Shown here one piece after another: positions 1 to 7,597 of a stretch of 9,511 nt of DNA. Numbering within the stretch: the first letter of the stretch is position 1; every line of letters starts with the position of its first letter. This DNA comes from Bacteroidota bacterium (lineage in GTDB: Bacteria > Bacteroidota > Bacteroidia > Bacteroidales > VadinHA17): the NCBI GenBank assembly GCA_030613125.1, contig JAUWMO010000120.1:1-9511 (forward strand), given 5' to 3'. A program made the position numbers and the translations under genes. The notes beneath the pieces are model-generated. The model worked only from the letters and a program-made list of their open reading frames with translations, was not told the origin of the DNA and searched no databases.

Positions 1-1483
1 GAGGATTATTTTCAAATATATAATTAAAATTTTCCCTTAATATCTGGCGACCGGGTACTTCCGGAGATTCCTTATTATATTTAGGTGTTACAGGTTCAAT
101 TTTCAGTGCAGAGAATTCTGTTTCATTGTAAACAAAAGAATTGTACCGCTCGCGGTTATCTTCATAGTTTCTGATCAACCATTCACTAAGATCTTTCTGA
201 AGATTATCTCTGATAGAACAATCAGTACATACACTTCTTAAAATTTTCTTAGCGGAGCTAAATACATCTTTCCTAATTGGATTTATGATCTTTTTCAGAT
301 CATTAGTGATTATTCCCACTTTATCAATATGTTCCCTTTTACAAACACACGAACGGTTATCAATTATCTTAATAAGGGTATCTCTTTCAACCTTTATTGG
401 ATCCTGGAAAGCTTTCCAACCGTTTTTTCTTGCAGCCCTGGCTTCATTCAGGGCAGAAACTTCGATATTATCTAGTTCATTGTCAGCAGCAATTCCTGCC
501 CCAACTATCCAGTCTCTCATCCTCTTAATTGGATCAAACTCTTGCTCCCACTCCAACCTTTCAGGAGATTTATACCTCTCATGCGATCCGGATGTTGAAT
601 GTCCCAAGGGTTGCGTGACTTCCTGTATATGAAATAAAACAGGGATATGATCTTCCCTGCACCTTTTTATCCCTTCTTCATAAACTTTGCTAAGTCCGGG
701 ATAATCCCAACCTTTTGCAGTATATATCAGGAAACCTGGTTTCCCGTTTTCTGCCTGGAACCCTTTTAAAAGTTCAGAAATATTTTCCTTGGTGGTTTGG
801 TATTTTTTTGGTACTGAAATACCGTATCCATCATCCCATACTGAAAGAGCCATGGGGACCTGAAGCACGCCAGCTGCATTTATAGTTTCCCAAAAATGAC
901 CTTCAGATGTGCTGGCATCGCCAATTGAGCCAAAAGCAACCTCATTCCCGGTTAACGAAAGTTTCGTAAATTCATGTAGTTCCTTATTCTGGCGAAAAAG
1001 CTTAGAAGCATATGCTAATCCTAATAACCTGGGCATTTGTCCTGCAGTAGGCGAAATATCAGCCGATGAGTTTTTCTGTTTTGTTAATTCCTTCCAGGTT
1101 CCGTCAGAATTGATATTAGCAGTAGAAAAATGATTATTAAAAGACCTTCCCCCATTCCCCGGATTCAATTTTCCATCAGTATTTCCATATAACTGATGGA
1201 AGAATTCCTCAGCAGTGAATAACCCTGCTGCCATCATCCATGTCTGGTCACGATAATAACCTGATCTCCAGTCTCCTTCTTTGAATTGCTTGGCAAGTAC
1301 GATTTGGGCTACCTCTTTACCATCACCAAATATCCCAAATTTAGCCTTTCCAGTAAGAACTTCCCTCCTGCCTATTAAGCTAAGGCTTCTGCTTATGTTC
1401 GCTAATTTATAATCATTCAGGACTTCTTCCCTAAACTCCTCAAGAGAAAGATCTTTTCTTATTTCTTCTGTTTTATCGCTCAT
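1..1483 (-). CDS. Thiamine-diphosphate-dependent 2-oxoacid dehydrogenase E1, fused alpha/beta type (3' end beyond window)
   Basis: An open frame starts at the ATG at 1483 and runs 494 codons to the left edge without a stop, so only the N-terminal part is visible. Seen: the E1-alpha substrate-loop motif YYRDQ (residues 76-80), a ThDP/Mg motif beginning SIGDASTSEG (G188-D189) that aligns without gaps to the usual GDG...NN motif and ends WDDGYGIS (216-223), and a phosphorylation-loop-like GHSTSGSHERY around H295. A linker follows, and GRQILRENF (478-486) resembles the start of an E1-beta domain. That transition suggests a single-chain alpha-beta E1 of roughly 800 residues, as known in Bacteroidota. 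Such enzymes decarboxylate pyruvate or branched-chain 2-oxoacids and pass the acyl group to a lipoylated E2; the substrate cannot be read from the sequence. Oddities are Asp in place of Asn at the metal-ligand position (D218) and cysteine pairs C379/C381 and C419/C422 in the linker. The gene is divergent from the small gene at 1727. The family is secure; the exact substrate is not. Confidence 0.88.
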   Translation of the reverse strand, partial: MSDKTEEIRKDLSLEEFREEVLNDYKLANISRSLSLIGRREVLTGKAKFGIFGDGKEVAQIVLAKQFKEGDWRSGYYRDQTWMMAAGLFTAEEFFHQLYGNTDGKLNPGNGGRSFNNHFSTANINSDGTWKELTKQKNSSADISPTAGQMPRLLGLAYASKLFRQNKELHEFTKLSLTGNEVAFGSIGDASTSEGHFWETINAAGVLQVPMALSVWDDGYGISVPKKYQTTKENISELLKGFQAENGKPGFLIYTAKGWDYPGLSKVYEEGIKRCREDHIPVLFHIQEVTQPLGHSTSGSHERYKSPERLEWEQEFDPIKRMRDWIVGAGIAADNELDNIEVSALNEARAARKNGWKAFQDPIKVERDTLIKIIDNRSCVCKREHIDKVGIITNDLKKIINPIRKDVFSSAKKILRSVCTDCSIRDNLQKDLSEWLIRNYEDNRERYNSFVYNETEFSALKIEPVTPKYNKESPEVPGRQILRENFNYIFENNP

Positions 1484-1515
1484 GTTTAAATAATTAGAAA
1501 TTACTTTTATGTATG

Positions 1516-1523
1516 CAAATTTA
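1516..1523 (-). promoter_or_regulatory. Candidate -7 box for the E1 gene
   Basis: Read on the minus strand this is TAAATTTG, an exact match to the TAnnTTTG -7 element of Bacteroidota sigma-ABfr promoters. It lies 32 bases upstream of the E1 start codon, implying a leader of roughly 25 nt. I see no good TTG-type -33 element at the usual distance, so the call rests on one short box in AT-rich DNA. Confidence 0.4.
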
Positions 1524-1698
1524 CTAAGAATAATTCTAAATTAGAAAAATAAAGTAATCAGTTGTATAATATACTCAGAAATCCTAATATAATCGTATAA
1601 ATTCAAAATTACAAATTATTACGGACTGGTTTTAATTAGGACAGTTTGTTATAAAAATATTTCATTATGGTTAACAAAAATTGTTCATGAAGAAACAT

Positions 1699-1706
1699 TA
1701 CCTTTG
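1699..1706 (+). promoter_or_regulatory. Candidate -7 box for the small membrane protein gene
   Basis: TACCTTTG matches the Bacteroidota TAnnTTTG -7 consensus and lies 20 bases before the ATG at 1727, implying a very short leader. A TTG at 1681-1683 could be the -33 element, but the 15-base spacing is shorter than usual. The box makes the small gene more likely to be an independently transcribed unit. Confidence 0.42.
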
Positions 1707-1726
1707 TATATAATAGTAACATATTT

Positions 1727-1954
1727 ATGTTTTTGACTTTATTAATTTTATCAGCTTTCCTAATCGGAATAAGTATTATTGGCCTGGCTGTGAAAATGCT
1801 GGTTGTACGAAATGGTAAGTTCCCGGTTACATCAGTTGGTGGCAATATTCATTTAAAGAAAAAAGGAATATCTTGTCCTAAACATGAAGAGCTGAGATAT
1901 TACCGAAACCTGAAAAAGGGAAACCCTTGTGACACTTGTGGATACAAGGTTTGA
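1727..1954 (+). CDS. Small membrane-anchored Cys-containing protein, possible Na+-NQR assembly factor (NqrM-like)
   Basis: A 75-residue protein. Seen: one hydrophobic segment at about residues 3-27, a short KFPVTSVGGN stretch just after it, then a basic tail with C50-x2-H53 and C68-x2-C71, a possible metal-binding set of three Cys and one His. It lies tail-to-tail with apbE, 63 bp away, beside the nqr operon, and has its own promoter-like box upstream. Known: in gamma-proteobacteria the small membrane protein NqrM, with one helix and several cysteines, is encoded near apbE and needed for Na+-NQR maturation, probably for iron delivery to NqrD/NqrE. From memory, small proteins of similar design occur near apbE in other Bacteroidota. 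Inferred: this may be the functional counterpart. Against it, no cysteine follows directly after the helix where NqrM has one. The coding call is good; the function is a hypothesis. Confidence 0.75.
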   Translation: MFLTLLILSAFLIGISIIGLAVKMLVVRNGKFPVTSVGGNIHLKKKGISCPKHEELRYYRNLKKGNPCDTCGYKV

Positions 1955-1998
1955 AATTTCAGTTTCTAAAATCGCAGATTAATTGTTTCCCCATCAGT

Positions 1999-2014
1999 AA
2001 AAAAACCAGAGGTT
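1999..2014 (-). terminator. Weak possible terminator after apbE
   Basis: On the minus strand, just past the apbE stop codon, AACC-TCT-GGTT forms a 4-bp hairpin that runs directly into a tract of seven Ts. Position and T-tract suit an intrinsic terminator, but the stem is short. No better candidate is seen between the two convergent genes. Confidence 0.3.
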
Positions 2015-2017
2015 AGT

Positions 2018-3049
2018 CTATTCACTGATTTCTTTCCAGATGAGTTTCTCAAATCCTGATGAGTACCATGTCTTAAATTCTCCTGAATCCCCAGAATAAA
2101 CAAAATATGCTTTAAGCTCACGGTGGTTTTCGATAAATTCTTTACTTTTTTTAAATCCCATTATCATACATGCAGTAGCATATGCGTCAGCTGTCATACA
2201 ATCTTTTGCTACTATTGTAGCACTCAATAGTTTATTCATTACGGGATAGCCTTTCTGGGGATCAATCGAATGAGAATATTTCATTCCATCTTTCTCATAA
2301 AATTTCCGGTAGTTACCTGAAGTAGCCAAAGAACAATCCTCTAATTGAAGGATAACCTGAAGATTTTCTCCCGGAAAATAGTTATTCTCATAAGGTTTAT
2401 CAATTCCGACTTTCCAATGTTCATTATTTTTTTTTGTTCCCTTCGATCTGATTTCGCCTCCTATTTCCACTAAGTAGTTACTAATCCCCTTTTTTTCAAA
2501 ATACATACATATGACATCAACCGAAAAGCCTTGTGCTATGGCATTTGCATCAAGAAAAATCCCATTAAAATCTTTTACAATTTTTTTATCTGAAAGCTTT
2601 ACTTTTTCCATTCCCACAAACTGTAGCAAGCTATCAATCTTTGATGTATCGGTCTCTTTCCCAGGATCAGGGCCAAATCCCCATAAATTTACAAGGGGTC
2701 CGACTGTAATATCAAATGCTCCATCCGTGGCATTATATACCTCATATGATTTCTCAAATACGATTTTAAAATAATCATCAACAAGTACTGTTGTATCATT
2801 ATTATTTATTCTTGAAATGATGGAATTAGGAAGGTAAGTAGATAATGATAGGTCAAAGCAGCTAAGAAGGCTATCAATATCTTCTTGACTAACGTTAGAA
2901 ATACTCTGGTTTACATCACTCTGCTCAAAAATTATATGATAGGTTGTCCCCTGGGTAAAACCATCAATGGTCTTATAAAATGTGGTTCCATTTTTATAAC
3001 AACTGACCGCAACTACAGATATAATCAATATTATTATAACACTTTTCAT
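2018..3049 (-). CDS. apbE: FAD:protein FMN transferase (ApbE), predicted lipoprotein
   Basis: ApbE moves FMN from FAD onto a threonine of target proteins, here most likely NqrB and NqrC, using Mg2+ outside the cytoplasmic membrane. The 343-residue length is normal. Seen: a short hydrophobic signal ending in the lipobox AVSC with C17 as the lipidation site; GFTQGTTY (30-37); LSTYLPNSIISRIN (69-82); DITVGPLVNLWGFG (113-126); the flavin-site stretch NAIAQGFSVD (169-178); NYLVEIGGE (191-199); ATSGNYRKFY (242-251); YSHSIDP (258-264); and the metal-binding stretch MTADAYAT (285-292), where D288 and T292 are the expected ligands. It follows nqrF by 42 bp on the same strand, but a strong terminator occupies most of that gap, so it is probably made by read-through or from an internal promoter that I cannot see. 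All family motifs look intact. Confidence 0.96.
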   Translation of the reverse strand: MKSVIIILIISVVAVSCYKNGTTFYKTIDGFTQGTTYHIIFEQSDVNQSISNVSQEDIDSLLSCFDLSLSTYLPNSIISRINNNDTTVLVDDYFKIVFEKSYEVYNATDGAFDITVGPLVNLWGFGPDPGKETDTSKIDSLLQFVGMEKVKLSDKKIVKDFNGIFLDANAIAQGFSVDVICMYFEKKGISNYLVEIGGEIRSKGTKKNNEHWKVGIDKPYENNYFPGENLQVILQLEDCSLATSGNYRKFYEKDGMKYSHSIDPQKGYPVMNKLLSATIVAKDCMTADAYATACMIMGFKKSKEFIENHRELKAYFVYSGDSGEFKTWYSSGFEKLIWKEISE

Positions 3050-3059
3050 TAAGATAAAT

Positions 3060-3085
3060 TAAAAAAGGCCTCATTCCTGAGGCCT
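3060..3085 (-). terminator. Intrinsic terminator between nqrF and apbE
   Basis: On the minus strand AGGCCTCA-GGAA-TGAGGCCT forms a perfect 8-bp GC-rich stem with a four-base loop, followed by a run of Ts (positions 3066 down to 3061). It begins six bases past the nqrF stop codon and ends about 11 bases before the apbE ATG. Stem, loop and T-tract are those of a factor-independent terminator, which should end the nqrA-F transcript or lower expression of apbE relative to the structural genes. Confidence 0.9.
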
Positions 3086-3091
3086 GTATTA

Positions 3092-4345
3092 TCAACCGCC
3101 AAAATCATCAAAGGCTATCATTTCATCCGGAACACCAAGGTCATAAAGCATTTTTGAAACAGCATCTGTCATCATTGGAGGTCCACACATATAATATTCA
3201 ATTTCCTCAGGTTCTTCATGCTTACTCAGGTAGTTATCGTAAATCACCTGGTGAATAAAACCAACCGGGCCATCCCATTTATCTTCTGGCACCGGTTCTG
3301 AAAGAGCTATATGAAAATCGAAATTTGAGAATTGTTTTTCAATTTCACGAAAATCACTTTCATAAAAAATCTCCCTCTTTGACCTGGCCCCGTACCAATA
3401 CGAAACTTTCCTGCCAGTTTTGAGAGTTTGGAAAAGATGGAAAAGATGCGACCTCAAGGGGGCCATACCGGCACCTCCACCAATGTACAACATTTCTTTC
3501 TGTGTATCCTTAATAAAGAATTCTCCATAAGGTCCTGAAGCCATTACCTTATCACCGGGTTTCAAAGAAAATATAAATGATGAACAAATACCCGGATTTA
3601 CTTTCATAAAACATCCTTTTGCACGATCCCAGGGTGGAGTGGCTATCCTAATGTTAAGTATAACAATGTTTCCCTCTGCAGGATGATTGGCCATGGAATA
3701 TGCCCGATAGGTTTCCTCAGGATTCTTCATCTTCAAATCCCACATATTAAACTTATCCCATTCATCACGATATTCTTCTTCAATATTCATTTCTTTGTAA
3801 TCCACCTCAATTTTCGGAACATCAATTTGAACATAACCACCAGAAAGAAAATCAAGTGTTTCACCTTCTGGTAGTTTAACAACAAACTCTTTGATGAAAG
3901 TTGCCACATTATGGTTTGAAACCACTTCACACTCCCATTTCTTAATCCCCATTACCGCTTCTGGCACTTTAATGGTAATATCCTCCCGAATCTTCACCTG
4001 GCAGCCAAGCCTCCAGTTATTTTGTTGTTCCTTCCTGGTAAGGAAACCTGTTTCGGTAGGTAAAATTGACCCTCCACCTTCAAGGATCTGGCAGGTACAC
4101 ATCCCACATGTTCCCTGGCCACCACAGGCTGAAGGAAGATATATCTCATTATTACTAAGAGTTGATAATACCGTTGATCCAGGACTGACATCAAACTCTT
4201 TATCATTAACTCTCAACTTCACTTCCCCTTGTGGTGTAAGTTTTTTACGTGCATATAAAAGAATGATCACGAGTAAAATGATCACAGAAAGGAAGACAAT
4301 AATACTTGTTAAAATAACAGTAAGTGATGTGGATAAAAAAATCAT
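3092..4345 (-). CDS. nqrF: Na+-translocating NADH:quinone reductase subunit F
   Basis: The electron-input subunit: it oxidises NADH with FAD and passes electrons through a 2Fe-2S cluster to the membrane subunits. The 417-residue protein has the family's usual order. One N-terminal helix (about 8-31) is followed by a plant-type ferredoxin domain with cluster ligands C74, C80, C83 and C115, then a ferredoxin-reductase-like domain. That domain has the FAD motif RAYSMAN (214-220), the NADH-binding GGGAGMAPLRS (289-299), YYMCGPPMM (384-392) with the conserved C387, and the C-terminal FDDFGG. An additional cysteine, C85, is not an expected ligand. The ATG at 4345 gives the whole helix, and an in-frame stop lies a few codons upstream. 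It is the last gene of the operon, 24 bp after nqrE and just ahead of the terminator. Confidence 0.98.
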   Translation of the reverse strand: MIFLSTSLTVILTSIIVFLSVIILLVIILLYARKKLTPQGEVKLRVNDKEFDVSPGSTVLSTLSNNEIYLPSACGGQGTCGMCTCQILEGGGSILPTETGFLTRKEQQNNWRLGCQVKIREDITIKVPEAVMGIKKWECEVVSNHNVATFIKEFVVKLPEGETLDFLSGGYVQIDVPKIEVDYKEMNIEEEYRDEWDKFNMWDLKMKNPEETYRAYSMANHPAEGNIVILNIRIATPPWDRAKGCFMKVNPGICSSFIFSLKPGDKVMASGPYGEFFIKDTQKEMLYIGGGAGMAPLRSHLFHLFQTLKTGRKVSYWYGARSKREIFYESDFREIEKQFSNFDFHIALSEPVPEDKWDGPVGFIHQVIYDNYLSKHEEPEEIEYYMCGPPMMTDAVSKMLYDLGVPDEMIAFDDFGG

Positions 4346-4369
4346 TTTGACTTCAATTTAAAATGTCAT

Positions 4370-4987
4370 TTAAAGTTTAAAACCCATGAAGCTCATAAAG
4401 GCAATTCCCATCAGGCCGGTAATGATAAAGGTGATTCCAAGTCCTCTTAAGGGAGGCGGGACATTAGAATAGCGTATTTTTTCCCTTATTGCCGCGATTC
4501 CAACAATCGCCAGGAAGAAGCCAATGCCAGAACCCAATCCAAATGAGGTAGCTTCAGCAATATTGTGATATTCTCTCTGTTGCATGAAAAGTGACCCTCC
4601 CAATATAGCACAGTTTACGGCAATAAGGGGAAGAAAAATTCCCAAAGAATAATACAAAGCCGGTGAAAATTTTTCAATAACCATTTCTACAAGCTGGACC
4701 ATTGAAGCGATAACTGCAATGAACATAATGAATGAAAGAAAGCTCAAATCAACATCAACAAACCTTTCACCTAACCATACTAAAGCACCTTTCTTTAATA
4801 GAAAATTATGAATAAGATAGTCTATCGGAACAGTTATACCTAAAACAAATACTACAGCTATTCCAAGTCCAACGGATGTTTTCACCGTTTTCGAAACAGC
4901 GAGGTATGAACACATGCCCAGAAAATAGGCAAATACCATATTATCGATGAAGATGGACTTAACAAATATATTGATCAAGTTTTCCAT
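4370..4987 (-). CDS. nqrE: Na+-translocating NADH:quinone reductase subunit E
   Basis: An integral membrane subunit of 205 residues, hydrophobic throughout and consistent with about six helices. NqrE and NqrD are homologous and pack as an inverted pair, and cysteines from both hold an iron-sulfur centre within the membrane. Seen: C26 in the first helix (GMCSYLAVSK) and C126 in the middle of the protein (AVNCAILGGS), both at the expected places, plus the conserved stretch SFGLGSGIGFFLA (148-160). It starts 23 bp after nqrD ends. No irregularities were seen. Confidence 0.97.
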   Translation of the reverse strand: MENLINIFVKSIFIDNMVFAYFLGMCSYLAVSKTVKTSVGLGIAVVFVLGITVPIDYLIHNFLLKKGALVWLGERFVDVDLSFLSFIMFIAVIASMVQLVEMVIEKFSPALYYSLGIFLPLIAVNCAILGGSLFMQQREYHNIAEATSFGLGSGIGFFLAIVGIAAIREKIRYSNVPPPLRGLGITFIITGLMGIAFMSFMGFKL

Positions 4988-5010
4988 TATTAATTTATTT
5001 AGTATTTGTT

Positions 5011-5658
5011 TTACTTATCCTCGATAAGTTCTCTGTTTTTGGCTCTCTGAACCCATATAATGACGCCAACAACCATTAATGCCATTGGTGGTAAGATCAT
5101 CAGACCATTATCTTCATATCCAATGTTATAGATTCCTAACTTTTCCATAATGGGCCAGCCAAACAGCTCTCCTGAACCAAGTAGTTCTCTGAAGAAACCA
5201 ACTATAACAAGAATAACTCCATATCCTGCAGCATTTCCAATACCATCAAGAAAAGAAGGCCAGGGTTTGTTAGTCATAGCAAATGCTTCAAGTCGCCCCA
5301 TAATAATACAGTTCGTAATTATTAATCCAACAAATACAGATAACTGCTTACTTACATCATAAGCAAATGCTTTCAAAAACTGATCAACAAGGATTACCAT
5401 GGATGCTACTACAGTTAATTGAACTATGATCCTTATTCGTGGAGGGATATAATTTCTGAGCAATGAAATTACAACATTGGATACCGAAAGCACTACAACA
5501 ACTGAAAATGTCATAACAATGGCAGGTTCCAGCTTTGCAGTAATGGCTAAAGCAGAACAAATTCCTAAAACCTGAACTGTAATTGGATTATCATCGTTCA
5601 GAGGATTAGTCAGTAATTTCAGATTCTTTGAAGAAAATAATGGTTCTCTATCTTTCAT
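5011..5658 (-). CDS. nqrD: Na+-translocating NADH:quinone reductase subunit D
   Basis: An integral membrane subunit of 215 residues, paralogous to NqrE, with about six hydrophobic segments. The cytosolic N-terminus leads into NPITVQVLGICSALAIT, placing C34 in the first helix. C117 lies in the matching later motif ITNCIIMGRLEAFAM (114-128). These two cysteines are the expected partners of NqrE C26 and C126 for the intramembrane iron-sulfur centre. Further conserved stretches are DGIGNAAGYG (138-147) and FFRELLGSG (155-163). The gene starts 9 bp after nqrC, suggesting tight translational linkage. Confidence 0.97.
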   Translation of the reverse strand: MKDREPLFSSKNLKLLTNPLNDDNPITVQVLGICSALAITAKLEPAIVMTFSVVVVLSVSNVVISLLRNYIPPRIRIIVQLTVVASMVILVDQFLKAFAYDVSKQLSVFVGLIITNCIIMGRLEAFAMTNKPWPSFLDGIGNAAGYGVILVIVGFFRELLGSGELFGWPIMEKLGIYNIGYEDNGLMILPPMALMVVGVIIWVQRAKNRELIEDK

Positions 5659-5667
5659 TGTAGTATA

Positions 5668-6372
5668 TTAATTCATTTGTTTCTTTAAATATGCTTCATA
5701 ACTACTAAGACAATCATACAGCATGTACTCTAAGCCTTTAGATGTTAGTGTTGACCCGGAAATTCCATCCACCTGGTTTAAACTATTGGGATCGGCTTTT
5801 CCTTTAACTACTTCAATAGAGGTAAACTTTCCTTCTGTTGAGAATATTTTTTTCCCTCTAAACTGATCCTGAAACCAGGAAGTTGTTATTTCCGACCCAA
5901 GTCCGGGTGTTTCAGAATCGTGGTCAAAGTCTGTTCCGAAAATTGTTACAAAATCATCATTCAGAGAAACATAACCAAAAATGGCGCCCCACAATCCGAT
6001 ACCCCTGACTGGCAATACATATTCTTTTGTTCCATCATCCAATATTCCAATGAAGACTGGCAAGTTTCTCTCCTCTTCAGATTTACGCAATTCATCTTTC
6101 ATATTAACTTTGAATGCATCAACGCCTTCAACTATATCCCCTTTTGTATTCACAACATAGGTTTCTTTGATGAATTTGTCATAAAGAGATTCTGCATTGG
6201 AGGCATCACTAACGATTTGAATGGAGGCCAGGATCTTTTTCTTCTGTTCTATCTCAATATTCTTTTGCTGTAAAGGTTGCAATATCATTGCAGCCGATGA
6301 AAGAATTGCCGCCACAAGGATTACCATTACGGTAGAAAAAATAAAAATATACGTATTACTAAAACTTTTCAT
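5668..6372 (-). CDS. nqrC: Na+-translocating NADH:quinone reductase subunit C, covalent FMN carrier
   Basis: A 234-residue protein with one N-terminal membrane helix (about 8-30) and a periplasmic FMN-binding domain. The flavin-attachment motif near the C-terminus is DGISGSTLTS (202-211). By homology the FMN phosphate is esterified to T208, added by ApbE. The residue before that threonine is Ser rather than the more common Ala; small residues are tolerated there in the wider motif. Other typical features are PVRGIGLWGAIFGYV (121-135) and PGLGSEI (156-162), both common in FMN-binding domains of this family. It lies 14 bp after nqrB. Confidence 0.96.
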   Translation of the reverse strand: MKSFSNTYIFIFSTVMVILVAAILSSAAMILQPLQQKNIEIEQKKKILASIQIVSDASNAESLYDKFIKETYVVNTKGDIVEGVDAFKVNMKDELRKSEEERNLPVFIGILDDGTKEYVLPVRGIGLWGAIFGYVSLNDDFVTIFGTDFDHDSETPGLGSEITTSWFQDQFRGKKIFSTEGKFTSIEVVKGKADPNSLNQVDGISGSTLTSKGLEYMLYDCLSSYEAYLKKQMN

Positions 6373-6386
6373 AAGGCAAAAATTAT

Positions 6387-7553
6387 TTATGATTTAACCT
6401 TAACTCTTTTGAGCCTTCGTTTGATATTAGCTCCAACAACGTAGTGGTCAATAAGAGGAGCAAATACATTCATTAATAGGATAGCCAGCATTACACCCTC
6501 AGGATAAGCAGGGTTTAATACTCTGATCAGAATAGCCAGGACACCTGTAAGAAAACCATATATCCATTTCCCTTTTTCTGTTTGTGTTGCGGTAACCGGA
6601 TCGGTTGCCATGAATACTGCACCGAAGGCAAACCCACCCAATAGCATGTGTTCCCAGGCAGGTAACTCCATATAAGGATTAGCAGCAAACAGGTTCAAAA
6701 CAAGTCCCATAATTAACCCTCCACCAATCATGGATACAATGATCTTCCAACTTCCTATCCCTGTCCAAATTAAAATAACAGCTCCAATTAATATAGCCAG
6801 TACTGAAGTTTCGCCGACAGAACCAGGAATTACTCCCAAAAACATATCTAATTTAGAAGGCATATTTCCAATATTTCCTGCTGCAGCCTCCGCCAAAGGA
6901 GTTGCTCCTGAAAATCCATCTATTACTTCGTTCCCTTTTTTCATCATACCAGCAATCCATACTGAATCTCCTGACATCCATCCCGGATACGCGAAAAACA
7001 GAAAAGCTCTAACGGTAAGTGCCGGGTTTAGAATATTCATTCCAGTACCACCAAAAACCTCTTTCCCAAGAATAACAGCAAATACAACTGCTATAGCCAG
7101 CATCCATAATGGAGTATCAACAGGAACTATAAGCGGGATTAGAAATCCGGAAACAAAATATCCTTCATTTACCTCATGTCTGCGTTTTTGTGCAAAAAAT
7201 ATTTCAATTCCCAATCCAACTACATACGAAACAACAAGTAGTGGAAGAACCTTCAGAAAACCAAAACCAAACTTCATCCAGAATGAAGCATCTTCACCAA
7301 AGGCAAGAAAATGCCAATGCCCAATATTCCACATCCCAAATAAAAGTGATGGGATAAGCGCAATAAAAACCACTATCATAGACCTCTTCATATCCATAGT
7401 ATCTCTGATATGAGCACCCTTTGATATTGTAACAGTATTCGGAACATACAGAAAGGTTTCAATAGCATCAAACGTTGAATGAAACATTTCAAATTTTCCG
7501 CCTTTCTCAAAGTTTGGCTTGATCTTGTTAATGTAATTCCTTAATAATTTCAT
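6387..7553 (-). CDS. nqrB: Na+-translocating NADH:quinone reductase subunit B, membrane core with covalent FMN
   Basis: The large membrane subunit, 388 residues with roughly ten hydrophobic segments, which carries covalent FMN and riboflavin and is central to Na+ translocation. Seen: the attachment motif DGFSGATPLAEA (212-223), with T218 as the expected FMN acceptor; the conserved FGGTGMNILNPALTVRAF stretch (167-184); GYFVSGFLIPLIVPVDTP (131-148); and AVFMATDPVTA (312-322) near the C-terminus. The hydrophilic N-terminus, about 55 residues, is typical. The gene is separated from nqrA by 44 bp, the largest gap within the operon; that gap holds only a 5-bp hairpin (7562-7574) with no T-tract, so no terminator is inferred. 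Related RnfD proteins share the fold, but the full nqr set excludes Rnf. Confidence 0.97.
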   Translation of the reverse strand: MKLLRNYINKIKPNFEKGGKFEMFHSTFDAIETFLYVPNTVTISKGAHIRDTMDMKRSMIVVFIALIPSLLFGMWNIGHWHFLAFGEDASFWMKFGFGFLKVLPLLVVSYVVGLGIEIFFAQKRRHEVNEGYFVSGFLIPLIVPVDTPLWMLAIAVVFAVILGKEVFGGTGMNILNPALTVRAFLFFAYPGWMSGDSVWIAGMMKKGNEVIDGFSGATPLAEAAAGNIGNMPSKLDMFLGVIPGSVGETSVLAILIGAVILIWTGIGSWKIIVSMIGGGLIMGLVLNLFAANPYMELPAWEHMLLGGFAFGAVFMATDPVTATQTEKGKWIYGFLTGVLAILIRVLNPAYPEGVMLAILLMNVFAPLIDHYVVGANIKRRLKRVKVKS

Positions 7554-7597
7554 TATTTACAAGTTATCAACTTAATGAACAATTCAATTTTAAAATT

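Noticed and set aside
285..1133. Plus-strand frames opposite the E1 gene
   Set aside because: They are antisense to the continuous, motif-bearing E1 frame and have no recognisable content.
1952..1961. Palindrome TGAAATTTCA at the stop codon of the small membrane protein gene as a terminator
   Set aside because: No loop, no GC-rich stem and no T-tract follows it on the plus strand.
6730..7413. Long plus-strand open frame opposite nqrB (227 codons)
   Set aside because: It is antisense to a fully conserved nqrB, is rich in Pro/Ile/Thr from reversed membrane-protein codons, and matches no known protein.
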